A DNA stretch of 64,000 nt, taken from Cloacibacterium rupense (GTDB lineage: Bacteria > Bacteroidota > Bacteroidia > Flavobacteriales > Weeksellaceae). The translations under genes and the position numbers were made by a program. How positions within the stretch are numbered: position 1 is the stretch's first letter; every line of letters starts with the position of its first letter. The stretch is from contig NZ_BMLV01000004.1 of the NCBI RefSeq assembly GCF_014645495.1, positions 1-64,000 on the forward strand. The letters run 5' to 3'. The notes below the pieces were generated by a model. That model saw nothing but the letters and a program-made list of their open reading frames with translations, had not been told where the DNA came from and searched no databases. This document shows, piece by piece, positions 39,458-49,364 of this stretch.

Positions 39458-41446
39458 ATGAGAACAAAAAATAAAATTTACGCTGCTTTTTTCACCGTTT
39501 GCACTACGTTTTTGTTGGCGCAATCTGGCATTCAATCTAAGCATATACTTGATTTAGATGGCGCTTCTACTCATATCAAAATTCAGCCTACGATGTACGG
39601 AATTTTTTTCGAAGACATCAATTTTGCGGCTGATGGAGGTTTATATGCAGAACTTATTAAAAATCGAAGTTTTGAGTTTGATGAACCTTTAACTGGATGG
39701 AAACAACCCAATACAAAAACACTTTCGCCTAATTTAGATTCTGGTTTTTTAATCATTCATACAGACGCTTCCAAAACCAATAAAAATTACGCCAGAATTA
39801 CTGTACTTAATGATAAAAACTATCTTTTAGAAAACGAAGGTTTCAGAGGAATAGGAATTCATCAAGGCGAAAAATACGATTTTAGTTTTTATTTAGAAAA
39901 TGTTTCTGGGAATATAAAAGAAATGAAGGCGGAGCTAATTGATGAAAAAGGACAATCAATAGTTGCGGTTAGCATTCCTGTTTCGGGTAAAGGATGGCAG
40001 AAATATGCTGCGGTATTTTCTCCGAAAAGAACGGTTGAAAAAGCCAAATTGCAAATTACTTTTGTTGGTAATGGTGTTGTAAATATGGATATGATTTCAC
40101 TCTTTCCACAAGATACTTGGAAAGGCAGAAAAGGCGGTTTGCGCAAAGATTTAGTTCAAAAATTATATGATTTGAAGCCTGGTTTTTTACGTTTTCCGGG
40201 CGGTTGTATTGTAGAAGGAAGAACTCTTGCGGAACGCTATCAATGGAAAAAAACTATAGGTAAAGTGGAAGACAGAGAAAATCTTATCAACAAATGGAAT
40301 AATGGTTTTGCTCATCGTCTCACACCTGATTATTGGCAGTCTTTTGGTTTAGGATTTTTTGAATATTTTCAACTTTCAGAGGATTTAGGAGCAGAACCGT
40401 TGCCAATTTTGAGTTGTGGAATGGCGTGTCAATTCAACACCGCCGAACTCGTGAAAATGGAAGATTTAGACCCTTATGTTCAAGATGCTTTAGATTTAAT
40501 TGAATTTGCTAATGGCGATATTTCGACACCTTGGGGAAAAGTGAGAGCAGAAATGGGACATCCGAAACCATTTAACTTAAAATTTATTGGTATAGGGAAC
40601 GAACAATGGGGAGAAGATTACATAGAAAGATATAAAGTTTTTGAAAAAGCTATTCACGCTAAATATCCAAAAATTACCATCGTTTCTGGAAGTGGACCAT
40701 CACCTGATGGAGAATTCTTTGAATACGGATGGAAAGAACTCAAAAAACTAAACGCACAAATTGTAGATGAACATTATTATAATTCACCAGAATGGTTTTT
40801 AGAGAATGCTACCAGATATGACAAATATGATAGAAAAGGACCAAAAGTTTTTGCAGGAGAATATGCTGCTCAGTCTGTAGGTGTTGTAAAACCAGAAAAT
40901 AAAAACAATTGGTTAACCGCTCTTTCTGAAGCAGCTTTTATGACGGGGCTAGAACGTAATGCAGATGTGGTGACTATGACTTCTTATGCGCCGCTTTTAG
41001 CTCACGCAGATGGTTGGCAATGGACTCCAGATTTAATTTGGTTTAATAATCTTAGTACTTACGCTACGCCTAATTATTATGTTCAAAAATTATTTTCGAA
41101 TAATAAAGGAACAGATTTACTTAAAATTACTGAAAATGGTAAAGCATTAACAGGACAGAAAAAATTATATTCTTCGGCAGTTTTTGATGAAAAATCCAAA
41201 GAAATAATTATCAAAATTGTAAATGCAGATATACAACCAAAAGAAATGAATTTGAATACCAAAAACCTTCGTTTTGGCGATAAAATGATTAAAATCATAT
41301 TGTCTGCAGATACCTTAGATACTGAGAATAGTTTCACTTCTGAGCCCATTCAACCAAAAGAGAATTCTGAAAGCATAAAAAGGGGAAAAATTTCTACCGA
41401 AATACCTCCAAAATCAGTGGTAATCCTTAAAATTAATAAGCTGTAA
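39458..41446 (+). CDS. GH51 alpha-L-arabinofuranosidase
   Basis: A 662-residue exported GH51 (signal peptide to about residue 22, FLLAQS). After a short barrel segment with MYGIFFEDINFAADGGLYAEL, a jelly-roll insert of CBM4/9 type (about 75-215) is followed by the main barrel. PGFLRFPGGCIVEG, the acid/base Glu382 in IGIGNEQWGED and the nucleophile Glu468 in VFAGEYAAQS are clear. A C-terminal beta-sandwich closes the protein. GH51 enzymes release alpha-L-arabinofuranose from arabinoxylan and arabinan oligosaccharides. It directly precedes the arabinose catabolic operon, but a promoter and candidate operator lie between, so the units are probably separately controlled. Confidence 0.93.
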   Translation: MRTKNKIYAAFFTVCTTFLLAQSGIQSKHILDLDGASTHIKIQPTMYGIFFEDINFAADGGLYAELIKNRSFEFDEPLTGWKQPNTKTLSPNLDSGFLIIHTDASKTNKNYARITVLNDKNYLLENEGFRGIGIHQGEKYDFSFYLENVSGNIKEMKAELIDEKGQSIVAVSIPVSGKGWQKYAAVFSPKRTVEKAKLQITFVGNGVVNMDMISLFPQDTWKGRKGGLRKDLVQKLYDLKPGFLRFPGGCIVEGRTLAERYQWKKTIGKVEDRENLINKWNNGFAHRLTPDYWQSFGLGFFEYFQLSEDLGAEPLPILSCGMACQFNTAELVKMEDLDPYVQDALDLIEFANGDISTPWGKVRAEMGHPKPFNLKFIGIGNEQWGEDYIERYKVFEKAIHAKYPKITIVSGSGPSPDGEFFEYGWKELKKLNAQIVDEHYYNSPEWFLENATRYDKYDRKGPKVFAGEYAAQSVGVVKPENKNNWLTALSEAAFMTGLERNADVVTMTSYAPLLAHADGWQWTPDLIWFNNLSTYATPNYYVQKLFSNNKGTDLLKITENGKALTGQKKLYSSAVFDEKSKEIIIKIVNADIQPKEMNLNTKNLRFGDKMIKIILSADTLDTENSFTSEPIQPKENSESIKRGKISTEIPPKSVVILKINKL

Positions 41447-41475
41447 GCCCCATCAATAAAGGAAAAATAAAAATT

Positions 41476-41494
41476 AAGTGTAATTTATACATTT
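41476..41494. promoter_or_regulatory. candidate Nudix-regulator operator, site 3 (araB promoter)
   Basis: AAGTGTAATTTATACATTT matches AAGTGT-N7-ACATTT exactly. It ends 16 bp before the TATATTTG box at 41511-41518, so a bound protein would cover the -33 region of the araB promoter. This is the most convincing operator/promoter arrangement of the five copies and links the motif to L-arabinose catabolism. Confidence 0.65.
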
Positions 41495-41510
41495 ATTTAA
41501 AATAGTATGT

Positions 41511-41518
41511 TATATTTG
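41511..41518 (+). promoter_or_regulatory. promoter -7 box for araBDA operon
   Basis: TATATTTG matches TAnnTTTG. It lies 55 bp before the araB ATG and directly follows the candidate operator at 41476-41494. No consensus TTTG is visible at -33, which would fit a promoter needing or blocked by a regulator. Confidence 0.6.
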
Positions 41519-41573
41519 TTATATACAATATGAATAAATTGTTAACTATTCTTAAAATTAAATTTCAAGCGAA

Positions 41574-43256
41574 ATGAAAAAATACGTCATCGGACTAGAT
41601 TACGGAACAGATTCGGTAAGAGCAGTCCTAATTGATACAGAAAACGGTTCTGAACTAGCAGCGAATGTTCATTATTACCAAAGATGGAAAGAAGGGAAGT
41701 ATTGTAATCCGGGCGAGAATAGGTTTCGTCAGCATCCATTAGATCATTTAGAAGGTCTAGAAAATACCATCAAATCTGTGGTTGCTACAAGCAGTGTAAA
41801 TCCAGAGCAAGTAGTGGGAATTTGTATAGATACTACTGGTTCATCTCCAATTCCAGTGAATAAAGAAGGAGTTCCTTTGAGCTTAACTTCTGGTTTTGAA
41901 GAAAATTCTAATGCAATGATGGTTCTTTGGAAAGATCATACTGCTATTGCTGAAGCCGAAGAAATTAATAGACTTGCCAGAACATGGGGTGGTGTAGATT
42001 ACACAAAATTTGAAGGAGGAATTTATTCATCAGAATGGTTTTGGGCAAAAATTCTTCACATCAATAGAGAAGATGAACTTATAAAAAATGCAGCTTACAG
42101 TTGGATAGAACATTGTGATTATATCACCTTTGTATTATCAGACCACAAAGATTTGGCAACATTCAAAAGAAGCCGTTGTGCAGCAGGTCATAAAGCAATG
42201 TGGCATGAAAGCTGGGGCGGACTTCCATCTAAAGATTTTCTCAACAGATTAGATCCTTCTTTAGCAGAACTTAGAGACAGACTCTATGAAAAGACTTATA
42301 CTTCTGATGAGGTTGCAGGAAATCTGAATGAAGAATGGGCTGCTAAACTAGGTTTAACTACCAATACTGTGATTACAGTAGGAACTTTTGATGCACATTC
42401 TGGTGCAGTAGGTGCCAAAGTAGAAGAAAATACACTCATCAGAATTATGGGAACTTCTACCTGTGATATTATGATTGCGCCAAGCGAAATTATAGAAGAA
42501 AGAACAGTTAAAGGAATTTGTGGACAAGTAAACGGTTCAGTAATTCCTGGATTTATAGGTTTAGAAGCTGGGCAATCTGCTTTTGGTGATGTATTGGCTT
42601 GGTACAAAGATATTTTGATGTGGCCAGTTCATCAATTATTGATGAAATCTACGGTAATAAACGATGAACAAAAAGCTCTGCTGAAAGAAGAAATCGAAAA
42701 TAATATGATTCGTACGCTTACTTTAGAAGCAGAGAATATTCCACTTTCAGATGCAGTTCCAGTTGCATTAGATTGGATTAATGGTAGAAGAACTCCAGAT
42801 GCTAATCAAGAATTAAAAAGTGCAATTACCAATTTATCTTTAGGAACCAAAGCTCCTCATATTTTTAAAAGTTTGGTCAATGCCATTTGTTTTGGGTCTA
42901 AAAAAATTGTAGATCGTTTCGAAGAAGAAGGTGTTAAAATAAACAAAGTAATCGGAATTGGTGGAGTTGCCAGAAAATCTCCTTTCATAATGCAGACTTT
43001 GGCAAATGTTCTCAATATGCCAATTGTAGTAGCAGATTCTGACCAAGCTCCCGCTTTAGGTGCAGCTATTTATGCAGCAGTTGCAGCTGGAGTGTATTCT
43101 AATGTAATAGAAGCCAGCCAGAAAATGGGTTCTAATTTCGAGGCAGAATATTTCCCACAGGCTGACAAAGTAGAGAAATATGCAGAATTTATGGAGCAAT
43201 ACCAGAATATTGCAGATTTTGTAGAAAATAACATTAAAGCTAGAAAAAATGAGTAA
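41574..43256 (+). CDS. araB: ribulokinase
   Basis: A 560-residue FGGY kinase phosphorylating L-ribulose to L-ribulose 5-phosphate. The N-terminal GLDYGTDSVRAVLID motif (about residues 6-20) is the ribulokinase form of the phosphate-binding loop. CIDTTGSSPIPVN, HCDYITFVL and the likely catalytic Asp in VGTFDAHSGAVGA follow. The C-terminal domain contains GIGGVARKSPFIMQTLANVL. Size and motifs separate it from xylulokinase. Its last codons overlap the araD start by 8 bp (ATGAGTAA), so the two are translationally coupled in the araB-araD-araA-mutarotase-symporter operon. Confidence 0.95.
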   Translation: MKKYVIGLDYGTDSVRAVLIDTENGSELAANVHYYQRWKEGKYCNPGENRFRQHPLDHLEGLENTIKSVVATSSVNPEQVVGICIDTTGSSPIPVNKEGVPLSLTSGFEENSNAMMVLWKDHTAIAEAEEINRLARTWGGVDYTKFEGGIYSSEWFWAKILHINREDELIKNAAYSWIEHCDYITFVLSDHKDLATFKRSRCAAGHKAMWHESWGGLPSKDFLNRLDPSLAELRDRLYEKTYTSDEVAGNLNEEWAAKLGLTTNTVITVGTFDAHSGAVGAKVEENTLIRIMGTSTCDIMIAPSEIIEERTVKGICGQVNGSVIPGFIGLEAGQSAFGDVLAWYKDILMWPVHQLLMKSTVINDEQKALLKEEIENNMIRTLTLEAENIPLSDAVPVALDWINGRRTPDANQELKSAITNLSLGTKAPHIFKSLVNAICFGSKKIVDRFEEEGVKINKVIGIGGVARKSPFIMQTLANVLNMPIVVADSDQAPALGAAIYAAVAAGVYSNVIEASQKMGSNFEAEYFPQADKVEKYAEFMEQYQNIADFVENNIKARKNE

Positions 43257-43950
43257 TCATTATAAAGAATTACAAAGAGAATGCTACGAAGCCAATATGC
43301 AATTAGATGCATTAAAATTGGTAGTTTACACCTTCGGAAATGTAAGCGCAGTAGATAGAGATAAAGGAGTTTTTGCGATTAAACCAAGCGGAGTACCTTA
43401 TGCAGAATTAAAACCAGAAGATATGGTAATTCTGGATTTTGATGCCAATATCATCGAAGGAAAACTAAGACCTTCTTCAGATACCAAAACCCACGCTTTT
43501 CTTTACAAAAGCTGGGAAAAAGTAGGCGGAATTTCTCATACTCACGCTATTTATTCGGTAGCTTGGGCGCAATCTCAGTTAGATATTCCTATTTTCGGGA
43601 CTACACACGCAGATCATTTAACCTCAGATATTCCTTGTGCGCCACCAATGCGAGATGATTTAATTGAAGGAAATTATGAATACAACACCGGAATCCAGAT
43701 TCTAGATTGTTTCAAAGAAAAAGAATTGTCTTACGAGGAAGTAGAAATGGTTTTGGTAGGCAATCACGGGCCATTTACTTGGGGTAAAAACGCAGATAAA
43801 GCGGTTTACAACAGTAAGGTTCTGGAAACCATCGCAGAAATGGCGTATCTCACCAGACAAATCAATCCGAATGCCCCTCGTCTTAAAGATTCACTCATCA
43901 AAAAACATTATGAACGTAAACACGGCAAAAATGCATATTACGGACAATAA
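43249..43950 (+). CDS. araD: L-ribulose-5-phosphate 4-epimerase
   Basis: A 233-residue class II aldolase/epimerase family protein, the standard size for AraD, converting L-ribulose 5-phosphate to D-xylulose 5-phosphate. Visible motifs include GNVSAVDRDKGVFAIKPSGV near the N-terminus, the zinc-binding histidines in GGISHTHAIYSVAWAQ, the FGTTHADHL loop and VLVGNHGPFTWG. The start overlaps the end of araB by 8 bp. Its product joins that of XylB, linking the arabinose and xylose halves of the locus. Confidence 0.95.
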   Translation: MSNHYKELQRECYEANMQLDALKLVVYTFGNVSAVDRDKGVFAIKPSGVPYAELKPEDMVILDFDANIIEGKLRPSSDTKTHAFLYKSWEKVGGISHTHAIYSVAWAQSQLDIPIFGTTHADHLTSDIPCAPPMRDDLIEGNYEYNTGIQILDCFKEKELSYEEVEMVLVGNHGPFTWGKNADKAVYNSKVLETIAEMAYLTRQINPNAPRLKDSLIKKHYERKHGKNAYYGQ

Positions 43951-43986
43951 AAATCATTCCAAAAAATAACAAATAATCTTATCACA

Positions 43987-45483
43987 ATGTTAGTAAATTT
44001 AAATACAAAAGAAATTTGGTTCGTTACAGGAAGTCAACATTTATATGGACCTGAAACTTTGGCTCAGGTAGCAGAACATTCTGGGAAAATAGTAGAAGCG
44101 CTTAATGCATCTTCTTTAATTCCTGTAAAAGTGGTGTATAAACCAACCGTAAAAACTACAGACGAAATATATGATACTTTAACGGCTGCCAATCAAAATC
44201 CAGATTGTATAGGTGTAGTAACTTGGATGCATACTTTTTCGCCAGCTAAAATGTGGATTCGTGGGCTTACAGCTTTGCAAAAACCATTGCTTCATCTTCA
44301 TACTCAGTTTAATCAAGATATTCCTTGGTCAACGATGGATATGGATTTTATGAATCTGAATCAAGCTGCACACGGAGACAGAGAATTCGGGTTTATGGTA
44401 AGTCGTCTTCGCAAAAATAGAAAAGTAGTAGTAGGACATTGGTCTGATGAGCGAGTGCAAAAACAAATTGGCGAATGGTCTAGAGTAGCTGCAGGTTGGG
44501 ACGATTGGCAAGGTGCTAAATTTGCTCGTTTTGGCGATAATATGAGATTTGTAGCCGTAACAGATGGTGATAAAGTGGAAGCAGAAACTAAATTCGGATT
44601 TTCTGTAAATACTTGGGGAATTGGTGATTTGGTTGGTGTAATAGATTCTATTGGCGAAGGAGACGTAAAAACTTTAATTGAAGAATATGAAGCTTCTTAC
44701 ACTATGGCAGCTTCTTTATTGGCAGGTGGCGAAAATCGTAAATCTCTAGAAGTAGCAGCAAAAATTGAATTAGGTTTAGAGAAATTTTTGAAAGAAGGAA
44801 ATTTCAAAGGTTTTACTGATACATTCGAAGACCTTCACGGTATGGAACAACTCCCAGGAATTGCAGTTCAGAGATTAATGCAAAAAGGATACGGTTTTGC
44901 AGGAGAAGGCGATTGGAAAACCACAGCACTTGTTCGTGCGATGAAAACAATGGGGCAAGGTCTAGAAGGCGGAAACGCTTTTATGGAAGATTATACCTAT
45001 CATCTTAATCCTTCTAATCCTTCTATTTTAGGTTCACATATGTTAGAAGTTGACCCCGTTTTAGCAGTAGGAAAACCATCTTGTGAAATTCATCCTTTAG
45101 GAATTGGAGGCAAAGCAGATCCAGTTCGTTTGGTGTTTAATTCTAGAGGAAATATAGATTCTCTTAATGCAGCTTTAATGGATTTTGGCAATCATTTCAG
45201 ATTATTGATTAATAAGACCAGAGCATTAGAAATTACAGAAGAATTACCAAAACTTCCTGTAGCACGTGTTCTTTGGAAGCCGCTTCCAGACCTTTATACC
45301 GCAGCACAAGCTTGGATTTTGGCTGGTGGAGCTCACCACACTTGTTATAGTGAAAACATCAGTGTAGAGCAGTTAGAAGATTTTGCAGAAATGGCAGGTA
45401 TAGAATCATTAGTTATAGACGAAGATACTAAAATCCGTGATTTTAAAAATACACTTCGCTGGAACGAAACCTATTATAAATAA
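43987..45483 (+). CDS. araA: L-arabinose isomerase
   Basis: A 498-residue AraA, the usual length, converting L-arabinose to L-ribulose with Mn2+. Typical segments are [17 protein letters not shown] at the N-terminus, [30 protein letters not shown], the catalytic Glu region [15 protein letters not shown] and [43 protein letters not shown] and [16 protein letters not shown] with metal-binding His. It lies 36 bp downstream of araD. The B-D-A order is preserved without insertions. Confidence 0.96.
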   Translation: MLVNLNTKEIWFVTGSQHLYGPETLAQVAEHSGKIVEALNASSLIPVKVVYKPTVKTTDEIYDTLTAANQNPDCIGVVTWMHTFSPAKMWIRGLTALQKPLLHLHTQFNQDIPWSTMDMDFMNLNQAAHGDREFGFMVSRLRKNRKVVVGHWSDERVQKQIGEWSRVAAGWDDWQGAKFARFGDNMRFVAVTDGDKVEAETKFGFSVNTWGIGDLVGVIDSIGEGDVKTLIEEYEASYTMAASLLAGGENRKSLEVAAKIELGLEKFLKEGNFKGFTDTFEDLHGMEQLPGIAVQRLMQKGYGFAGEGDWKTTALVRAMKTMGQGLEGGNAFMEDYTYHLNPSNPSILGSHMLEVDPVLAVGKPSCEIHPLGIGGKADPVRLVFNSRGNIDSLNAALMDFGNHFRLLINKTRALEITEELPKLPVARVLWKPLPDLYTAAQAWILAGGAHHTCYSENISVEQLEDFAEMAGIESLVIDEDTKIRDFKNTLRWNETYYK

Positions 45484-45495
45484 ACACTAATTAAT

Positions 45496-46659
45496 ATGAA
45501 AAAAATTATTAATTATTTAGGTTTTGCTCTTTTAACAGCCTTACTTTTTGTGGGTTGTAAAAAAGAAAATCAATCAGAAAAAGCTCAATCAACTCAGATG
45601 GAAAATATTCAAGTTTCAGATTACGGAGTTACTGCTAAAGGTGATTCTATCAAAAAATACACTTTGACCAATAAAAACGGAATGAAAGTGGAAGTCATCA
45701 ATTTTGGTGGCATTATTACTTCTCTTACTGCCCCTGATAAAGATGGTAAATACGAAGATGTAGTTCTAGGTTTTACAAAACCTGAAGGTTATTTTAACGG
45801 TAATCCTTATTATTTTGGAGCTTTAATCGGAAGATTTGGAAACAGAATAGCCAATGCAAAATTTATATTGGATGGTAAAACGTATGATATTGATAAAAAT
45901 GATGGACCAAATAGTCTTCACGGCGGGAAAGAAGGTTTTCATACCAAAATTTGGACGATAGAGCCTATCGGAAATGCTGAAGCTCCTTCTTTGAAACTTA
46001 CTTATGTAAGCAATGACGGAGAAGAAGGCTATCCCGGAAAATTAACCACCACAGTAGTTTATACTTTAACAAAAGATAATGCCTTGGAAATCGCTTATGA
46101 AGCTACCACAGATAAAACGACCGTTGTAAATCTTACGCAGCATTCTTATTTCAACCTTTCAGGGAAATTTACTCAACCAATTACAGATCACGAATTACAA
46201 TTAGATGCAGACCAATTTTTACCTGTAAACGGCACTTTAATTCCAACAGGTGAGCGTAGAAATGTGGCAGGAACTCCATTTGATTTTAAAACTCCGAAAT
46301 TAATTGGCAAAGACATCAATTCTGATGACGAACAAGTAAAATTAGGAAAAGGTTTTGACCATAATTGGATTCTAAACGGAACAGGTTTAAGAAAAATAGC
46401 TACCGTTTATCATTCAGGTACTGGCAGAGTGATGGAAGTAAGTACAGACCAACCTGGAGTTCAATTCTATTCTGGGAATTTCTTAGATGGTAAATTTGAT
46501 ACCAAAACAGGAGGTAAAAACGAACACCGAACAGGATTTTGTTTAGAAACTCAGCATTTCCCAGATTCGCCCAACGAAACATCTTTTCCTACAGTGGTTT
46601 TAAAACCAGGAGAAAAGTTTCAGTCTAAAACGATTTATAAATTTTCAGTAAAAAAATAA
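45496..46659 (+). CDS. aldose 1-epimerase (mutarotase) lipoprotein
   Basis: A 387-residue galactose-mutarotase family protein. The N-terminus is a lipoprotein signal with Cys21 in LLFVGCKK, so it is anchored in the cell envelope rather than cytoplasmic. Active-site segments include GPNSLHGGKEGFH, LTQHSYFNLSG (His), DHNWIL and FCLETQHFPDSPN (catalytic Glu). It interconverts alpha and beta anomers of free sugars. Placed between araA and the sodium symporter, it probably supplies the anomer taken by the carrier or isomerase. It lies 12 bp after araA and 4 bp before the symporter. Arabinose, xylose or galactose could all be substrates. Confidence 0.92.
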   Translation: MKKIINYLGFALLTALLFVGCKKENQSEKAQSTQMENIQVSDYGVTAKGDSIKKYTLTNKNGMKVEVINFGGIITSLTAPDKDGKYEDVVLGFTKPEGYFNGNPYYFGALIGRFGNRIANAKFILDGKTYDIDKNDGPNSLHGGKEGFHTKIWTIEPIGNAEAPSLKLTYVSNDGEEGYPGKLTTTVVYTLTKDNALEIAYEATTDKTTVVNLTQHSYFNLSGKFTQPITDHELQLDADQFLPVNGTLIPTGERRNVAGTPFDFKTPKLIGKDINSDDEQVKLGKGFDHNWILNGTGLRKIATVYHSGTGRVMEVSTDQPGVQFYSGNFLDGKFDTKTGGKNEHRTGFCLETQHFPDSPNETSFPTVVLKPGEKFQSKTIYKFSVKK

Positions 46660-46663
46660 AGAT

Positions 46664-48352
46664 ATGAATTGGAATTCACACGAGTTTATTTGGCTAGATT
46701 GGGCCATAATAGGCATAGGTATAGCCATGATTACCTATTTTGTATGGCGTGCAGTAAGCAAGCAAAAGAAACTAGCTGGGGAATCTAGCCGAGATTATTT
46801 CTTGGGAGGAGAACCTTGGTATGTAATGGGAGCTGCCATTTTTGCAGCCAACATTGGTTCAGAGCATTTAGTAGGATTAGCAGGTGCAGGTGCAGAAACA
46901 GGAATGGGAATGGCACACTGGGAAATGCAAGGCTGGATGATTCTGGTTTTAGGATGGCTTTTTGTACCATTTTATAAACACAGTGGCGTATTTACAATGC
47001 CAGAATTTTTGAATAGAAGATATACTCGTAAAACCAGTTCTTGGCTTTCAGTAATTACTTTAATTTCTTATGTATTAACCAAAGTAAGTGTAACCGCATT
47101 TACAGGAGGAATTTTTATGGAAAGTTTATTAGGACTTCCTTTTTGGTATGGTGCTATTGGTTTGGTATTATTAACTGGGGTTTTTACCGTTTTTGGTGGA
47201 ATGAAAGGCGTAATGACACTTTCTAAAATCCAAACACCTATTTTGATTGTAGGTTCTTTTATGGTACTGCTTTTAGGATTAATAGCCTTGGGCGAAGGTT
47301 CTATGGCACAAGGTTGGACTAACATGATGGAACATGCCAAAAGTATGAATAATGGTTTCGGAACCAATCACTTAATGCATTTTGATAAAAATGATCCATT
47401 ATATGATAAATTCCCAGGACTTTGGGTGTTTTTAGGAGCGGCTATTATTGGTTTTTGGTATTGGTGTACAGACCAGCACATTGTACAAAGAGTACTAGGA
47501 GGTAAAAATATGAATGAAATGAGAAAAGGAACCATCCTTGCCAGCTATTTTAAAATTTTACCTGTATTTATGTTCTTAATTCCGGGGATGATTGCAGTAG
47601 CATTGGCAGCAAAACCAGAATCTGGATTTGTGATGGGTTCTACTGATGAAGCTTTTGGTTCTATGGTAAAATTTGTTTTGCCAGCAGGCGTAAAAGGAAT
47701 AGTAACAGTCGGTTTTATAAGTGCTTTGGTAGCATCATTAGCAGCATTTTTTAACTCTTGTGCTACCTTATATACCGTAGATTTTTATAAACCAAAACAT
47801 CCTGAAGCTAGTGAAGAAAAGTTAGTTTGGGTAGGTAGAATTGCAACTTGGGTAGTTGTCGTTTTAGGGCTAATCTGGATCCCTGTAATGATGGGATTAG
47901 GTAGTTTATACGCTTATCTGCAAGATGTACAATCATTATTAGCTCCGTCTATTGTAGCGGTATTTTTATTGGGAATTTTCTCCAAAAAAATTACACCAAA
48001 AGCTGGTGAATATGGTATTGTAATAGGCTTTATTATAGGAATGGTGAGATTATTCTGTAATATTTTTAAAGATAATTTAAACGCTATAGATTCTTTGAAA
48101 GGAATTAGCTGGTTTTGGCAAACCAACTGGCTTATTTTCGAGATTTTCCTTTTGTTATTCATCATTGTAATGATGATTTTAGTAAGCTTCTTCACGCCAC
48201 AAGCTACAGAAGAAAGCTTAAAAGGAATTACTTTCTCTACTCAAAGTGAGGAGCAGAAAGCAGAGACAAGATCAAGCTGGACTTGGGTAGATGTAGTTGC
48301 ATCTCTAGGTGTAGTGTTGTTCTGTGCTTTATTCTATTGGTATTTCTGGTAA
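46664..48352 (+). CDS. sodium/solute symporter family sugar transporter
   Basis: A 562-residue SSS-family inner-membrane carrier with about 13-14 hydrophobic segments. SSS signatures include DYFLGGEPWYVMGAAIFAANIG near the N-terminus, GLAGAGAETGMGMAHWEMQGW, FTMPEFLNRRYTRK, WYWCTDQHIVQRVLGGKN and ALVASLAAFFNSCATLYTVDFYK. It is closest in style to SGLT-like sugar symporters. As the last gene of the ara operon, 4 bp after the mutarotase, it is the likely Na+-driven L-arabinose (possibly xylose or galactose) importer. A hairpin terminator follows at 48384-48424. Confidence 0.93.
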   Translation: MNWNSHEFIWLDWAIIGIGIAMITYFVWRAVSKQKKLAGESSRDYFLGGEPWYVMGAAIFAANIGSEHLVGLAGAGAETGMGMAHWEMQGWMILVLGWLFVPFYKHSGVFTMPEFLNRRYTRKTSSWLSVITLISYVLTKVSVTAFTGGIFMESLLGLPFWYGAIGLVLLTGVFTVFGGMKGVMTLSKIQTPILIVGSFMVLLLGLIALGEGSMAQGWTNMMEHAKSMNNGFGTNHLMHFDKNDPLYDKFPGLWVFLGAAIIGFWYWCTDQHIVQRVLGGKNMNEMRKGTILASYFKILPVFMFLIPGMIAVALAAKPESGFVMGSTDEAFGSMVKFVLPAGVKGIVTVGFISALVASLAAFFNSCATLYTVDFYKPKHPEASEEKLVWVGRIATWVVVVLGLIWIPVMMGLGSLYAYLQDVQSLLAPSIVAVFLLGIFSKKITPKAGEYGIVIGFIIGMVRLFCNIFKDNLNAIDSLKGISWFWQTNWLIFEIFLLLFIIVMMILVSFFTPQATEESLKGITFSTQSEEQKAETRSSWTWVDVVASLGVVLFCALFYWYFW

Positions 48353-48383
48353 GAAATTAAGATACAAAGTTTGTTTTTCATGT

Positions 48384-48424
48384 AAGAGAGGTGCTTTTTA
48401 ATAAAAGTATCTCTCTTCTTTTTT
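48384..48424 (+). terminator. intrinsic terminator after the ara operon
   Basis: AAGAGAGGTGCTTTT (48384-48398) pairs with AAAAGTATCTCTCTT (48403-48417), 15 bp with two wobbles, with a T tract at 48419-48423. It sits between convergent genes and clearly terminates the + strand ara operon. It may also mark the end of the - strand phosphatase gene, although there is no T run in that direction. Confidence 0.8.
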
Positions 48425-48425
48425 G

Positions 48426-49223
48426 TTATTTATTCAAATAATTTTTAATGACTTCTATTACCCCAAAATCATTGTGAGAAGGAGCTTCATAATGAGCGAT
48501 TTTTTTCACCGAAGGATGCGCGTTTTCCATTGCAAAACTATATTTTGCATTTTCTAGCATTTCTATATCATTCATATAATCGCCAAAAGCCATTGTTTGT
48601 TCTGGTGTGATTTTTAATTCTTTTTGAAGTATGCTTAATGCTTTTCCTTTATTGATATTTTTATTCATAATATCCATCCAAAATTCACCAGAAACTACTA
48701 CTTCCAGCCCATATTTTTCAAAATGTTTCAGAAAAGGATAAAGATTTTTTTCTGAACCTTCGGGATGATAAATCGCTATTTTGAAAGCACTATCATCTAC
48801 CATTTCGGTAAGGTCTTTCATTTTCTTATTTTTGGTGTAATATCTGGTGAAAAAATCTACAAAATTTTGGTCTTCTGTCTCGTAATAAGCATATTTTTTA
48901 GCAGAAAGTACAGCTCTAGCTCCAGAAATTTCTCTTACTGCTTTTATGATTTCTGAGATATGAGAATGCTCCATTTTATCAGCAAAAAGTTCTTGACCTT
49001 GATACACCACATAACCGCCATTTTCCGCGATAAAACCAATCTCGTGTTCTATTTCTTCAAAATATTTTGTAATTCCGGGCATTTGTCTTCCGCTTGCTGG
49101 TACAAATAAGATGTTTCTTCTTTTTAATTCTGTATAAATTTCTTTAAAATCTGAGCTTACTTCGTAATTAGAATTTAGAAATGTACCGTCCATATCGGTT
49201 ACAATTAGTTTAATGTCTGTCAT
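48426..49223 (-). CDS. HAD superfamily (Cof/type IIB) sugar-phosphatase-like hydrolase
   Basis: About 265 residues from the ATG at 49223 (MTDIKLIVTDMDGTFL). Motif I DMDGTFLNS with the nucleophilic Asp, motif II VPASGRQ, the cap domain, and motif III/IV KGKALSILQKEL...AFGDYMNDIEML are intact. The family dephosphorylates sugar phosphates or related small molecules. A TTG 13 codons upstream is in frame but lies inside the TAAATTTG promoter box (49260-49267), so the ATG is preferred. It stands alone between the ara operon and the transketolase operon, with terminators on both sides. A role in relieving sugar-phosphate stress is possible but only inferred. Confidence 0.88.
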   Translation of the reverse strand: MTDIKLIVTDMDGTFLNSNYEVSSDFKEIYTELKRRNILFVPASGRQMPGITKYFEEIEHEIGFIAENGGYVVYQGQELFADKMEHSHISEIIKAVREISGARAVLSAKKYAYYETEDQNFVDFFTRYYTKNKKMKDLTEMVDDSAFKIAIYHPEGSEKNLYPFLKHFEKYGLEVVVSGEFWMDIMNKNINKGKALSILQKELKITPEQTMAFGDYMNDIEMLENAKYSFAMENAHPSVKKIAHYEAPSHNDFGVIEVIKNYLNK

Positions 49224-49259
49224 AAAAATATTTTCTTTAGAAGAGATTTTTTGAGATTG

Positions 49260-49267
49260 CAAATTTA
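49260..49267 (-). promoter_or_regulatory. promoter -7 box for the HAD hydrolase gene
   Basis: On the - strand this reads TAAATTTG, matching TAnnTTTG. It ends 36 bp before the chosen ATG at 49223, and it also shows that the in-frame TTG at 49262 cannot be the start. Confidence 0.5.
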
Positions 49268-49287
49268 GCTACTTTTATATTCATAAT

Positions 49288-49315
49288 AAAGCACCAGCAA
49301 AAAAGCTGATGCTTT
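49288..49315 (-). terminator. hairpin terminator after transketolase C-subunit
   Basis: AAAGCATCAGC and GCTGGTGCTTT (- strand) form an 11-bp stem with one wobble around TTTTTT, 49 bp past the transketolase stop codon. The T tail is short (the stem ends in TTT). It probably ends the GH127-to-transketolase operon. Confidence 0.6.
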
Positions 49316-49364
49316 GGGGTAAATGACAATAATGTATTGAAAATATGAATTGTTTTTATTGATT

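Noticed and set aside
47085-47103. AAGTGT followed by CATTT inside the symporter gene
   Set aside because: The spacing differs from the operator copies and it lies in coding sequence.
49224-49262. TTG at 49262 as start of the HAD hydrolase
   Set aside because: It falls inside a TAAATTTG promoter box, and the family motif begins right after the ATG at 49223.
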